Assembly: GCF_001039355.2 (NCBI RefSeq)
Contig: NW_019775521.1
Location: forward strand, 1,684-65,683
DNA: 64,000 nt
Source of the DNA: Lingula anatina
Taxonomy: Eukaryota; Brachiopoda; Lingulata; Lingulida; Lingulidae
Direction of reading: 5' to 3'
Part shown: piece by piece, positions 13,367-26,100 of the stretch
Layout: every line of letters starts with the position of its first letter
Numbering within the stretch: position 1 is the stretch's first letter
Made by a program: the position numbers and the translations under genes
Notes under the pieces: generated by a model
What the model was told of the DNA's origin: nothing
Databases searched by the model: none
What the model saw: the letters and a program-made list of their open reading frames with translations, nothing else

Positions 13367-15296
13367 ATTTGGTCACCAGGACAGTATCAGTGGTATAGAC
13401 AGTGGTACGCGGGACAGGGCTGTCACGTCAGGGGGGAGGGATGGGACGGTCAGAATATGGAAAGTTGTGGAAGAGTCACAACTGGTCTTCCACGGCCACG
13501 GGTAAGTGGGCGCAAGGCGTCATTTAATGTGCTCTGGTCATTTAGGGTGGTTTGTTCTCGTATGTGTAATAAATTTTGTCAGTTGGAGAATTAGTACGGT
13601 TTGAATCTAGTGTGAAATGCAGGTTTGCTAATAGATATTGTGGTGAGGAGACTGCATGGTTCTTGATCAGTGATACAGAATGGTTAAGCCAGTTAGTGGC
13701 AAGAAAGCTAGTTGTCTAGCTGACTTCTTGAATTACGCAAATTTATTTATGATATAAATAAGGACTGTTATAACATAGATATTATATTATTTTTGGTTCC
13801 TTTTTCAGTGGTTGCATAGACTGTGTTGCTTTGATCAATGAGGAACATTTTGTGTCTGGAAGTGACAATAAGTGAGTACTGCTGTTGTATATATATCTGA
13901 GTTTAGATTACACTTCAGATGCCTTGAAGTCAAATTAAGAAGGTATTCTCTCATTTAATGAACGCAGGATTTTTGGTATAATCAAATAAAGAATATTTAC
14001 TTCCTGTCTCATTGAATGTACTCAGTGTTTGCCTCTTAAGAAAATTAGTTGCTGGACCGAAAGTCCAGCCATCTTGAAAAGAAGCTGGACTGAATGTCTC
14101 CTGGGTGGGAAAACTTTTCAGCCAGTTCTGAAAGTTGTCAGCCCCGGGCAGACGGTCCAGCCTTAATTTCTAACACTGAATGTACTACATTGATTAACAA
14201 AATGTGTAGGAAATGTTCAGGAATATTTGTGTTTATTGTAAAGATGCAAGTCTTTTTTCTTCTGTTTTAGTTCACTTTCGCTGTGGTATGTGCAAAAGAA
14301 GAAGCCAATCTGTACAGTGCAAAATGCCCACCCTGGCAGTGAAGATGGGGACCCCACTGTAAAAAATGAAAACTGGATAACGTCTGTTGCAGCAATACCA
14401 AATTCAGATCTGATTGCATCAGGTGAGCTCAAGTCATTGGGAAAAATAGCCTTTTTTAAGAAGGTAACTTTCATAACAAATGTTGGGACATATTTAAAAT
14501 ATTCAAGATTTATGTAACACATAAGAGGGTTCAAAATTACAGACCTAATATTGGCAGCTAGTGGGTCTGACATTCATTCATTTAGAATTAAAATAAATTA
14601 CATTGGAATTCAAAACAGTATGATTTTTCCTGGACCAAATGATTAATTGTGTCTAAACTTTTTTTGTGTTTTCTGACAACTGTCTTTCTCCCAGCAGGTT
14701 CTAAAGATGGCTGCCTGCGACTGTGGAAGGCAGAACAAGGCTTCAGGGAACTAACTGTCCACCATGTGATACCTGTGGTAAGAGGGTCCGGAAGTGAACA
14801 GATTGTAGTGGGCTTAGATAGACGTGTTTATTATTTATTTTCTTTATTATGGTTTTTATGTGTTTTTGGTTTTGATCCATTAAAAATGCGCAGCTCTCTT
14901 TAACTATCTTCTTTACTACTCTTTACTATCCAGTAACCAGCAATATGGAATAGTACATATTTTATAATATACAACGAGAAATGTTTTAATTTTTGCTGAA
15001 TCATTTTTTGTATTCTGTTAGTGAGGGCTGTATTTCATAAGTTTATATTTCATTATTATTCTTGTTTATTTTTTCTCAAAGATTTAGCCTCATGTCTCGA
15101 GTCCTCCCAAGATATTGATATACTTTCTGTCTTCTCCTTTCAGCGTGGTTTTATAAACTGTGTGCAGTTCTCTTCACAAGGCAACTATTTGGTGGCAGCG
15201 GTGGGACAGGAACATAAACTAGGAAGATGGTGGAGACTGAAAGACGCCAAGAATGGTGTTTGTATCATCAGACTGAGGAAAAAGAATGCAACATGA
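13367..15296 (+). pseudogene. Duplicate of RRP9 exons 10-14 without the upstream exons
   Basis: Exon copies at 13367-13501, 13809-13871, 14271-14422, 14698-14777 and 15144-15296, each with intact splice sites and the same phase as the originals. All base differences I see in these exons are silent, so the encoded peptide equals the RRP9 C-terminal half. There is no copy of exons 1-9, so it cannot be an independent full gene. If really present in the genome, it could only be used as an alternative terminal-exon set spliced from exon 9. It may also be the other allele. Called a partial gene copy rather than a decayed one. Confidence 0.7.
14023..14178. mobile_element. 156-bp hAT-like MITE with 8-bp target-site duplication
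   Basis: Inserted only in copy 2 of the RRP9 duplication. The ends are CAGTGTT and AACACTG. It is flanked on both sides by the same 8 bases, AATGTACT (14015-14022 and 14179-14186). Copy 1 has the uninterrupted site AATGTATT once. An 8-bp duplication with CAGTG-type ends is typical of hAT non-autonomous elements. Internal pair TGGACCGAAAGTCCAGCC / CAGACGGTCCAGCC. No coding capacity. Confidence 0.85.
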
Positions 15297-15944
15297 TGCT
15301 CACAAATTTGACTTGAATATTTTTATTGCTCTGAGTTTCAAGAGGTCTTCTTCATGATAATGAATGCAACATTTTTGCAGTTTTTTTTAACAATCATGAA
15401 GATAGTCCCACATTCATCCTTTCATATTAGTTATTTTTATCTTGGGATAAAAATTACCCTTTTTTATTAAGCCAAACTTAACGAAATAAATCAAGCATCC
15501 CTCTAGCAGGATACGAGGACAGCCCCCCCTCCCCCCAAAAAAAATCACATGGAATACAAATATTAAATTAAATGTATAAAGTTCAAATCCTTTCAGTCAT
15601 TCTCTGCAACTTCAAAATAGTGAGTATTTATATCATTAAAGAATTATTTTATCCTCATTTCATTTGCATGGAGTACAAGTACAGAAAATGTTTTTAAAAA
15701 TTTAGGTCCGAATAGGCAAAACTGTTCACTGCAATACGGATAACGTGCTCAGTAAAAACTACTCATAACTAGTACTGCAGGTAAGTGTTCAAACAAATCA
15801 AATATAAGGTTCTTACTTGCCAGATGCATGTATACCTAAGCCATGAAATACTGTATGGAGCGTCAAGGCAGTTCATCAACGAAGTAAAATTATTTTAATA
15901 AGAAATGATGTACAGTTCATATTTTGTATCTGTATTTAGAGGGA

Positions 15945-17022
15945 TGTATTTAATGCAATTGTCACAGATACTCTAAAGTGATGAGTGCCATAATTGTCAA
16001 AGATCCTTCTAATGTGAATTGAATTGTCCTTGTACTTCTTCCTAGGTGGCTGTGTGGCTTCCCCTGCAAGCATCTGTGCTGACTACATTTCCAGATAGCC
16101 CTGTTCTCTTTTAAGTAAATCCAAAATTTAAAAAAAATGTATAGTAGGCTTCCAAGTTGGTCTGTAGTCCACAATGCCAAATGCCAAATACACTGGCTGA
16201 GGTAGAAAAAACTTCTTTCACTTGGGTTTTGGGTAAAGAATGGCGGAAAGCATTCCTTATAGCTACTTCAAATTATATCAGCACAGTATCAAGAGCCAGC
16301 TCAGGCCTGAATTCTTTGAGCTTACTCGCCAAATGGTATTAAGTGTTTTCTGTCTTGTTTGGAAGTAGGGCATAAATGCATGGGAGGATATGGCCCTCAT
16401 GGAGTGCATGAATGGTAAACATGCAAAAGAAATTCTCTCGGGTGGCCTAAAAAGTTCTATCACAAAACCAGTTTGCGGATGCAGTAAGAGTTCTTAAGTT
16501 GTTTTCTGTTGCAATGACCAACATTCGATTAGCTGGGCCTTCCCCACTGTTGTAAAATAAGACTTCCGAGTACCAGAATTGCTCTGCATTTGATGTTCTT
16601 CTGTAGCTGTCTGGCAGTCTTTTTTTTTTCCTCAGGTGTCGAAGGATTGGGTAGTAGATTGCCAGCATCATGCCTGTTTCTACTCAGCGCTCTGCGAATA
16701 TTTGAAACTGTTGGCAACTTAGCAGCAGCCCCTCTGGATGCTTACTCTATAGCTTGAGTGATTACAACTTGAGGGGTTTCCTCTGTTGTCTGGGCTCTTC
16801 GTTTCATAGTAGTTCTCAACTTCAAAACTTCTTTTTTTATGTTGCATATGCAACATGTGTGTGTTCACTAACACGGCCCACAACTTCATTTCCCAGAATT
16901 TTAGCGTCAAAACTTCTTTTTCTTTTGCATCTGCGACGTTTACAACTTTGGTTGTAGAATTTTAACTTTTGCTTTGCAACCATGATTCCTTTTCGTGGTG
17001 CACTCACATATGAAATAACCAC
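15945..17022 (-). pseudogene. Second copy of the FLYWCH/MULE transposase relic
   Basis: Same minus-strand relic as at 11978-13262, within the second duplication copy. A deletion of about 290 bp removes the sequence between the AFRHSLPKTQV region and the TWKPTIHF region. A stretch of ~70 bp at about 16680-16748 is present here and missing in copy 1. The NWFCDRTF motif and the N-terminal Cys/Lys-rich part remain. Confidence 0.7.
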
Positions 17023-17156
17023 ACCCGCCTACTTATTTTGCTTTACATAAACATTTTTCTCAAAGGTGAGTTTGAGACTCCCATGTTCAGACTGAGCTGA
17101 CTTATACACCCTACCCTTCATTACTTCACACTACACGTTACTTGTCTTCACTTAAG

Positions 17157-17364
17157 CCCCCTTTACACTGGAGGGCGTCCTTTCTGCGTCCAGCAGTACG
17201 GCCCCATTTGAGAGTTAAAAAATTATAATACTTTGCGTGCCGACAACTGGTCGATCATTGAGCATTCATTCTGATACAAAATCAATGCTCGTGCATCCTT
17301 ATTAAGACCACAGCGATGCCAAATTTCGTGGTCGCAGAAAGGACGCCGTCCAGTGTAAAGGGGG
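17157..17364. mobile_element. 208-bp MITE with ~32-bp terminal inverted repeats
   Basis: Both ends read CCCCCTTTACACTGGA inward, then GGGCGTCCTTTCTGCG on the left and CGGCGTCCTTTCTGCG on the right, i.e. nearly perfect ~32-bp inverted repeats around a non-coding centre. Flanks are TTAAG and TATTA, so a clear target duplication is not seen. Superfamily not assigned. Confidence 0.8.
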
Positions 17365-20300
17365 TATTACTAATTGCAGTCAAGCGTACTAGTACTTCTA
17401 TTCTGGTCACCTGGAAAGCACTATGGTCTAGGTGGGTTGTGGTCAAGCAATTATATGTAACAGTTCATCAAGGGGTTACCTGGATGAGTAAGATTCTCTC
17501 TTTACCCCCACCTCTTGCTAGAGATGCACCTTCAGTAAAGACAAGCAACTTGATCAAGGGGGTAGGGGATGGTTAAGCAATTAATAGGGTAACCTGGATG
17601 AGTGACATTATATTTTTACCCACCTCTACCTGGAGATTCTTAATAAAATTGTCAGTACTTTTACTCCATGAAAATGAAATTAGAATAAAATGTTTAATGA
17701 TATCAATAGTCACTATCCTGGAGTTGCATTAAAACATAAGAATAGGTGGAAAGATTTGAAATTTATACTCTTTAATTTATATTTCATGTGATTTCTTTTT
17801 TTTTTTTCGGAGTGGGGGTCCTGATACCCCCCGCCCCAGATGCGACTCGCCCGTGTTTTGAGAAAAAGACGCAACTGTAGGAATAAACTGTGCGGATTTC
17901 CCAGGAACGACACTGTTGTATGGCTGTTGTAACATGCTGTGGAAAAAGAACGCGATGTTGCTAACAGTTCAGAAGATTCGTAAAGTGCTGCGTAGAAAGT
18001 TAGACTGGTGCTCTCTAGGATACAAATATAATTACTATTTCAATGAAGGTATAAGTAGATTATATCTGTTTACAAATAAAGTATCGAAATAAAAAAAATT
18101 AAACACTTATTATTTCCCGTGTTCTGGATGATTGGATGTTAGTACAATATCAAACTAACAACCTATTTTCTCGAATGATAACACATAAGGTTAAATAACA
18201 TTGGCAAAGATCCCAGCACCCTGGGCAACAGAGCGCTGAAAAAATCCCCGGGGTCGAGGAAGGCAGATATATAGAGGTCGGAGGATAATCCTGATCTTCA
18301 GGGTGAATGACAATAGTTTTTGTTATCAGCTCGATTCTTCCTCGGTAGCAATGGAACTGTTGAATTGTGCAGTTTAAAACACTTGAGTGCGAAGATATCG
18401 TTTTATCTGATATTAACGAGGTTGAATACAACGTTTTTTAAATGCAGGATACACGAGAGAGAAATTGTATTACTCTTGGGCACGAGACCAATGATCTTTA
18501 TGGAGTAGTTACTGGTAGATGACCACGAATAACTGTTAGATGAAAAGAAAAGACACATTTATTGCACAAATCCACAGTAGGGAAAGAAATTCAACTACTA
18601 CGGAGATAGCTGCGTTCCTTACACAAGTACTTGTACTTTCGCCAAATATAAGGATTTTTTTTCGTGGATAATCAAAATCAAATAAAACGTTAATGTTGCA
18701 TGAGTGAAGGTAAGATATTAGAGAATAATGCTTGTAAATAGAGTTAATGGATAGCTGTATTCGGCAGAGGAATGTATCATGTAGTAATTATCGCCAGTGC
18801 TGTTTAAAAAAAAGGCCTCATTTACCGCCCTGAGAGTCCCCGCTTAGTCTCTTTGCTGCACAACACAGAAAAAGGAACCGAAGGCAAACGAATTTCATTC
18901 AGGAAAATTGTTAATATAAACAAAAGTAATATGCTTTTTGTTGAGATATTTTACGAGACCAATTGACAGTTGTTAAATTCAAGAATGCTGCACCAGGATT
19001 TTCTTATTCCATTATTTTTCAAAGTCGCCTTTTTGTGCTTCGGAGATTCTGGTTCGATTTTTTTTCTTGTCGAAAGGTCTTGTTGTATGTCTGCTGTACA
19101 ATAATTAAACATGATTGCACGTCAGGCCCTTGCCCCTGGTCTGTGAAGAAATCACGATCACTGCTGATTACTTATCTTCTGTGGTGCATGTAATGGTTCA
19201 TTTTGTAAAAAGAGATTAAAGCACCAATATTTATCTACAAGGTGTCAGTAAGATTGAAACCCGTCAGGGTGACAAACAATAACTGCTAGAACTTGTCGCC
19301 TACGGTAGGATTTTTTTTCTAAAAATTCCACAAGCGGCTCCTCTTAATTCAAATATGATTGACTTCCTCTTTGAGAATACACCAAGATCCTTGTTGACTC
19401 TTCATGCACGAAAATAGAGTAAATAAGAAATTATATAGGTCAAGCCTTTGCACCTTTTTTTCTAAAGAATAGGCCATACCTGGGATAGCATTATATATTG
19501 GACTGTTGTTATTTCGGCGAAAACGAGGAGGAAGAATGTTTGCTCGTAGCAAAGAGGAAGAGGTGTAATGCTGTTACCGTCACTTCGACCGGGAACAGTC
19601 ACAAGTGGACTTACACTGCGTTTCAAACGAGATGACTTCTGCATGAAATCGTGGGTCACATTAAAAGGAATACTTGGGTTAGAGGAATAGCGAGTGTTCT
19701 ACTATAAGGCGCTAATATCGGAATTTCATCTGGAGACACGATATCTGACACCGAACTAATCATTTAACCACAGAATTGGAGGTGCTTTGTAAGTTATAAT
19801 TAATCTTCTTGATGCGTGCTTCGTAAGTTATATATTAATTTTGTTGATAAGACAAGAGCCTCTTACGTTATTGTAAAGTTGCCACCAACGAGTTGAAAGT
19901 TACCGAGAGCGAGATAACTAAGTTGTCATTCATTATGCATCGTATTGTTATGTTTACATTCTGATAATGTTATCTTTATTTTTTTATGTATAACATAATA
20001 GCTTGAAACGTTTTAACTGTTGGTTTATTTATACAATTGCACGTGGTGTTATCACTTTGATTAAGTCGGCCTGTCGAAAAATATTTTAGTATTCATGATG
20101 AACTGAGATCTAACGGAATGGGCGGAGAAAACAACCCCTCTCCCACTCCACTTTTACACGCTGTCAAATACTTTAACCTCAGCTGTATAACTCACCCAGC
20201 TTCCATTACCCTTTAATATCACAATCAAATCAGACCAGATCCTACGACATCGATCTGTTTTTATTTTTTGTTCGTGTGTTTGTCTGCAATTTATCAACCA

Positions 20301-20696
20301 CAGGTCAGCTGTCATATTAGACAGAATACAGTAGTCGACTCCTTATAGTCGACTCGATTTATGAAAACAGTTTTCCAACCAGAAAGTGTGTCGGTAACTT
20401 AGTACTTACCTTCACTGAACTACCGGTAAGTTCGATCTTCTCAAACAATGGCTTGCGAGCTGGGACATACCATTCATTTTAACCCTTAATCAGTTTTATA
20501 AATTACGCACGATGCCTTAGTTTATTCATTTCTGTTTGGGTTGTTGAAAACCTGGCTATCCGACATATCTGTACAGGTATAGTTAACCCATCAAATTCGA
20601 TCTACATTGATCACCTAGCTTTCTAAAACCAGGAAGTGTAGTTGCGATTGCCATATTTATCTTCCATCTGCCGGCACAGTATACGATGACTTTGTC

Positions 20697-20947
20697 CCCA
20701 TTCCCATACCTAGCTCGATCTAGCGGGATCGCTCCATCTCCGAGGGGATTCTCGCTAAAATTGCCTTCGGCTAAAGCGGCTTAGAAGTCTGGCACGCCTA
20801 CTGAAGCTGCTTAGAGATAGTTTACTACTCCCTAACAGCTTCAGTAGGCGTCAGACATCAGAGCCGCTAAAGCTGAAAGCGATTTAGCGAGAATCCCCTC
20901 GGAGATAGACCGACCCCGCTAGATCGATTTAGGTATGGGAATGGGGT
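20697..20947. mobile_element. Palindromic MITE, family B (copy 1, longest arms)
   Basis: Arms of about 65 bp: CCCCATTCCCATACCTA, CGATCTAGCGGG and CCGAGGGGATTCTCGCTAAA on the left are mirrored on the right, ending TAGGTATGGGAATGGGG. The middle also pairs (GCCTACTGAAGC / GCTTCAGTAGGC). It sits directly beside two related elements. Confidence 0.8.
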
Positions 20948-20951
20948 TATA

Positions 20952-21165
20952 CACCCCATTTCCATAGATTAGATCGACCTACTTTAGATCGACCTAACTC
21001 CCTGGGGGTTCACGCTAAATAGCTGTCAGCCGGTCGGACACGAAAGTTAATTACCTCCTTAACAGCTTGTAGTAGGCGGGACTGACATTTAAGTCGGATT
21101 ATCTGAAAGTAATCTAGTGAGACTCCCCGCGGGGATAGATCGATCTAAAATCTATGGGAATAGAG
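20952..21165. mobile_element. Family B MITE (copy 2)
   Basis: Starts ACCCCATTTCCATAGATTAG; contains TTAGATCGACCTAACTCCCT, GGGGGTTCACGCTAAATAGC and TAGTAGGCGGGAC; ends GGGGATAGATCGATCTAAAA plus TCTATGGGAATAG. The inverted ends share the TAGATCGATCTA core. Non-coding. Confidence 0.75.
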
Positions 21166-21170
21166 CCATA

Positions 21171-21380
21171 GACCCCATTTCCAGAGATTAGATCGATCTA
21201 CTTTAGATCGACCTAACTCCCTGGGGGTTCACGCTAAATAGCTGTCAGCCGAGCGGACACGAAAGTTAATTACCCCTTTACAGCTTGTAGTAGGCGGGAC
21301 GGACATTTAAGCCGGATTATCTGATAGTAATCTAGTGAGACTCCCCGCGGGGATAGATCGATCTAAAAGCTCTGGGAATA
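21171..21380. mobile_element. Family B MITE (copy 3)
   Basis: Nearly identical to the preceding element and in the same orientation, only a few bases away, so copies 2 and 3 form a head-to-tail pair. Ends are GACCCCATTTCCAGAGATTA and CGATCTAAAAGCTCTGGGAA. Confidence 0.75.
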
Positions 21381-22701
21381 CAGCCTTAGTCCCATAAGTC
21401 GATTGTTTAACAAGTCAAGGAGCGGCGTAAAAATGTGAAATATTGCACACTTTATGAGAGGTCTCTTTCACAGGTGACGCCGTCATACACAGGTGATGTT
21501 ATGCGCCCTTTTTATGAAGCGATATATCATTTCTTTTACAAATAACCCTGTATAATAAGATTACAGGGAAACGACACATTTGACACATGTTAGTTCCCTT
21601 TTGTATTTTATTCAGCAGAGACTTGTGTCGGTCGGCTTTTTATAGTGGTAAGGCAATCTCTAAAGAAGACGATTTATGGGTTGTAAAAGGGGCATGTTAT
21701 TAATTCATCTATAAGTTCAGAAGGGTGGTGAATTACATGACTTTAAAGACGTTTAAATCCCATGCCTCTTTGAGCAGATGTATGTTAACAGTGCGTGAAA
21801 GAAAGAACACAGAAACCACAGGTGCGTAGGATAAAAAACTTTAATTGGTTAATAATTAGATATAAAGTGGGTCATAAGTGGGATTAATTATTTGCCAGGA
21901 GGGCTGGCATATCTGTGTCAGTGGCAATATGCGCTGAACGCAAGGTTTGTTGATAAACTGATGAATTCACAGGTACTGGTAAGTTGCGTAAATCGTCCTT
22001 AACCTATTTATCTACTCTTAAGTTATGTATTCTGTGCTAATGCAAATTAACCAGCAGTTTAATCATTGGCTGTAAACAGAATAACTCGGTTTGCATTGTA
22101 TGCATTCAATTTTTGATTCAGCTAACTAAAAGGTATTTCGTTACTACAGAAAAGGCAATACGTACCATTATGCAAACGCATGTCCTGAACATTGAAAACG
22201 CCAGATAGACTTTACGGTCATTGAATTTTCATTGTGCATGTGTTGTATCATTTGATGTTGTTTCGTGTTTGCTTAAAAAAACGACGCAGTAGAAGCCGAC
22301 GTTGGGTATATTTTACATTATTTGAGACCATAGACGTTGCTCCCGTCGAAGTATCTTGTTGTTGCTAATGTGCAGTAGTTCAGCAAAATATCAAGATTTG
22401 CAGTTTGCAGAAAATTTGCAGTTTAAAGTCTAAGACAAGAGATTAAGAATTTTGTCGCTAAGCCCATTTCAAACAAGATAAACAAGTTTGCGCAGGTGTG
22501 GAATGGTTTTAAGGGAGCCGTTAAAACAAATGGGACCTCTGCATAGCGTGTCTTTAACAAATGGAAAGAACACGGGATAACATTTGCCAGAATAAGTTAA
22601 TTCCCTGCTATTTTTATGTTTATTTTTACTTTATTTTTTATCATTATTTCTTTGGGTGTGTGCGTACGTGTGTGTGTTTGTGTTTAGTGAAGGCTGACTA
22701 C

Positions 22702-22972
22702 ACTGGGGTGGCTCCAAGATTATTTTAAGGGGGGGGGGCAGTTTTTTTTAAATGACATGCGGATGTGAGCCCGACCCTTGCCCCCTTGGTGTGGGGTTTG
22801 ATGTTTTGGAGGGCAACCGGTACCATTTGGTGCATTTTAGAACTAAGCTTCAGGTCTTCATAATTCTAATATCAAGAAGGGGATATTAGGGTGATTTTTC
22901 CCAAAAACCGAAAGGGCGGGGGGAGGGGGGGGTCAGCAGGACCCCTCTGACACCCCCCTAAATTCGCCACTG
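22702..22972. repeat. Interspersed ~270-bp repeat, family C (copy 1)
   Basis: Begins CACTGGGGTGGCTCCAAGAT and ends AATTCGCCACTG, with G- and C-rich tracts inside. A diverged copy lies at 26387-26666 in a PAK intron. The short inverted ends suggest a non-autonomous DNA transposon. Confidence 0.65.
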
Positions 22973-23133
22973 ATACAGAGCTTAGACTGCTTTAGACATG
23001 TTACATTTACTCGACTCGTTCACATTTGTACAGCACTAAAACAAGGCGGAGATTATATGGAGAATAAATCGTCCTAGATATAACTTACTGTACTTTATGC
23101 CGCCTATCTTTTACAGATTAACTGCGCACCACC

Positions 23134-26100
23134 ATGAAGAAAATAAAGCACATGCTCGGCAAGGGTGACGCGAACATCAGCGGGCACTCGAGTGGTGGAC
23201 AGAATGACCAACCGTTCACCATCTCGGGCCCGACGGACGTTAAGCACACACTGCACGCTGAACATGACGCCCAGAGTGGACAAATACAGGGGCTGCCAAA
23301 AGAGTGGTCACAGTGGCTGGTAGAATCCAACATCAGGTACCGTGTGACAACAACATTAAGTGTAATTTTTGTCTTTACCAAACGTAGATACAAGAGTGCA
23401 CTCGCACGTGTGATATATTATGTGTTTGTGTGTATGAGGGGGTGGAGGGGGGGGGGGCAGCGATAGCATGTATCCGAGTTAATACAAGAGGGCACTAAGG
23501 CCCGTGAGTAAAATACTTTAGACCCCCTCCCCCCCCCAAAAAAAAAAAAAAGAAAAGAAAGAAAGAAATTTGACGACGAGGCACATTAGGTGTATAAAGC
23601 TTCAAAACGTTTTGATGTTTTAATTTCAATAATGTTTCAATAGTCGTTTCTTAGTGTATTAGTTAAATTTCGATAAGGATAATTTTGAACAACAACATTT
23701 CTCTGTGCTACAAATTCTAGTCTTTTGAAAAATCTAACTCAGTGTACTGACCAACGTGTTATCAAGTGCATGAATATGTCTTTTTTTCGATCTTATTTAG
23801 CTTAAGCGATCAGAAGCAAAACCCAGGTTTGGTGGTCAATGCCATGAAGTTACTGGACAACCGGCACACAGCCACTGGGGAGAAATACATGGACTTTCAA
23901 AAATGGAACTCCCAGGATTCTCTTGACCACGTGAGTGACACATCCTCAGAAAGCGGAGCCACGCCCACCGATGACGACGTGAGTATATATCACCAGCAGC
24001 ATTCACACTAATATTTAATACGGCGAATACATGTCGCTTTATGTGACGTTGTAGTCTATTTAGTAATAATGCTTTCAATTCAAAGTTACATAAAGTAATA
24101 GTTCTTTTAATTCGAAATTTCGCGATTTTAGTGAAAGTTGAGAGATGAGTTTGATGGCTTAGGCCTATATCTGCTAAAAAGACGTTCGAAAATATCCTCA
24201 GTGCGATTAGAAGACAATTGTTGCAATATATCCTTCGTATGCCTGGATTCATGCGAATTTCGACTTGAAATGCTACGTGATAGTTAAATGTATTTTTACT
24301 TTCTTGTGTTATCCATATATTTATTATGTTTTTACAGATACTTTAATATAGATCTATAATTTACATTTTAAATATTAAACGAATCACTATCATATCATAA
24401 ATATAGATTGAACGATTACAAACTGTGGACCTAGCTTTTAGTATAGAATGCAGTCGAACCTTCCTTTCACGAGAGTAGAATGGGTCAGCTGTGCAGGTTG
24501 TGACCTAGTTGTGTTTGATGTCATGCATCTTATGTATATTATTGCAGTAGTTGTGATGAATGTGTTCTCACCACGGCACTGTTATAAGAAGAAACCAATC
24601 TCTTTAGGGCGTATTTCCAGAGCTTTTAGATCGATCTATCCCCGCGTTGAGTCTCATTAGAGTACTGTCAGATAATCCGGCTTAAATGTCCGTCCCGCCT
24701 ACAACAAGCTGTAAGGGGGTAATTAACTTTCGTGCCCGCTCGGCTGACAGCTATTTAGCGTGAACCCCCAGGGAGTTAGGTCTATCTAATCTCTGGGAAT
24801 GGGGTCTAAACCAGGGGCTGATTCAGGCCGTCTTCTGGGTCTTCCGGAAGACGGTCAGATTTTCAAGTTTTCATTGATGGGTATCTAATTTTTTCTGTCG
24901 GAAGACGGTCAAAAATGGAGGCTGGATCAACAAAGATAATTTGGAAGACTGTCAGAAAGTACATGTATCTCTGGATCCGCCCCTGTAAACGGGCTACTGA
25001 CCTTGCTGTTACGAGTACATTGTTATATGTTATTTCAAAAGATGCATGTATATACAGGAAAATAAAGCTAACCTCCCGACATTTATTCTGCCAATCTGAT
25101 AAACTTTTTACTTGACAGGGCTAGAAGGCAGCTCACCTTATTTTCCTTTAATTTATTAAAAGCTGCTGACAAAAAAAAAAAAAAATACATACAGGTTAAA
25201 TATACCAAGGAAGGAGATCGGGTTCATCACACGACCTTGCTATTTGTTTCAGCAAACGCTGGGGTTTGACTATAGACGATATCTTGTCTCGTTATACGAA
25301 GACGCCGAGTTGAACCAACACTGTATTGAGGAGAAAGTGGAGAAAATGAGGCTAGAGCGAGACCAGGTGGTGGGCGGGACCACAGGTGTCGAACAGGTAA
25401 ATTAAAGGTATACTGAATGGATTTGAACTTTTCCAAAGTCAAATTTTCTATGGGTACATATCCTGCAAAGCTACTATTCTTTCCTAATTCAGAACTTAAA
25501 AAAAACTATTAAGCCCCTCTAATTCAAGTACTTGAATTCGATGTACGGAAGACAAGGCGCCCATACATTTGGAACTTATTTTTTAAATTAAAAATGGAAT
25601 AAAACATAGACGGGTGGGGCAATGACCCGTGAGTAGGAGAATTTTTTTTCCGAAAAAAAAAAACATATTGGTGCGTAAATCTCGTATAGAGTACCTTAAA
25701 TTAAAGTAAAACAAACGATGGTGGATTTATACTTGTGTTGAAAAAAGGAGTGAATGTTTTTTTCTGTCTCACTTAGCCAATATCTACAGTAACGCCAAAA
25801 TATCACTTCATAGGGCTTCTTTTTTCTTTCTTTTTCTTTACAGATAGGTAGGACAACTTTGATAATAAGTAAGGTCGCAGTAACTGTATTCACATTGTCA
25901 TCACATTGAAAGGCTGCAGTAAAATTGGTTTGACTTTTAGGATTTTTTCCTTAATTTGAAACATGCAGTTATCAGAATATTTCCACGTTTTTGCCGTATG
26001 CGTTTCATATTTCAGAACAACTGAAATGGTATAACACACGTGGGTTCTTTTAGTGCTCTACTTTTCTGGTTCCACGATTTTACAGGACAAAGCAGCAGCG

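Larger units (their letters stand above)
13317..17058. repeat. Tandem 3.7-kb duplication, copy 2
   Basis: Second copy of the RRP9 3' half and flank. It differs from copy 1 by scattered substitutions, a MITE insertion (14023-14178), a ~290-bp deletion at about 16183 with short homology ATGCC at the join, and ~70 bp at about 16680-16748 that copy 1 lacks. It ends where ACATAAACATTTTTCTCAAAGG leaves the shared sequence. A tandem duplication or a second haplotype left in the assembly would both fit. Confidence 0.85.
17059..23116. other. Intergenic region between RRP9 and PAK
   Basis: Six kb without a recognisable coding exon. It contains MITEs at 17157-17364, 20697-20947, 20952-21165 and 21171-21380 and an interspersed repeat at 22702-22972. 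The PAK first coding exon begins with a splice acceptor (23116), so at least one non-coding PAK exon and its promoter should lie in or before this stretch; I cannot place it. Bases 17400-20600 show nothing I can name. Confidence 0.5.
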
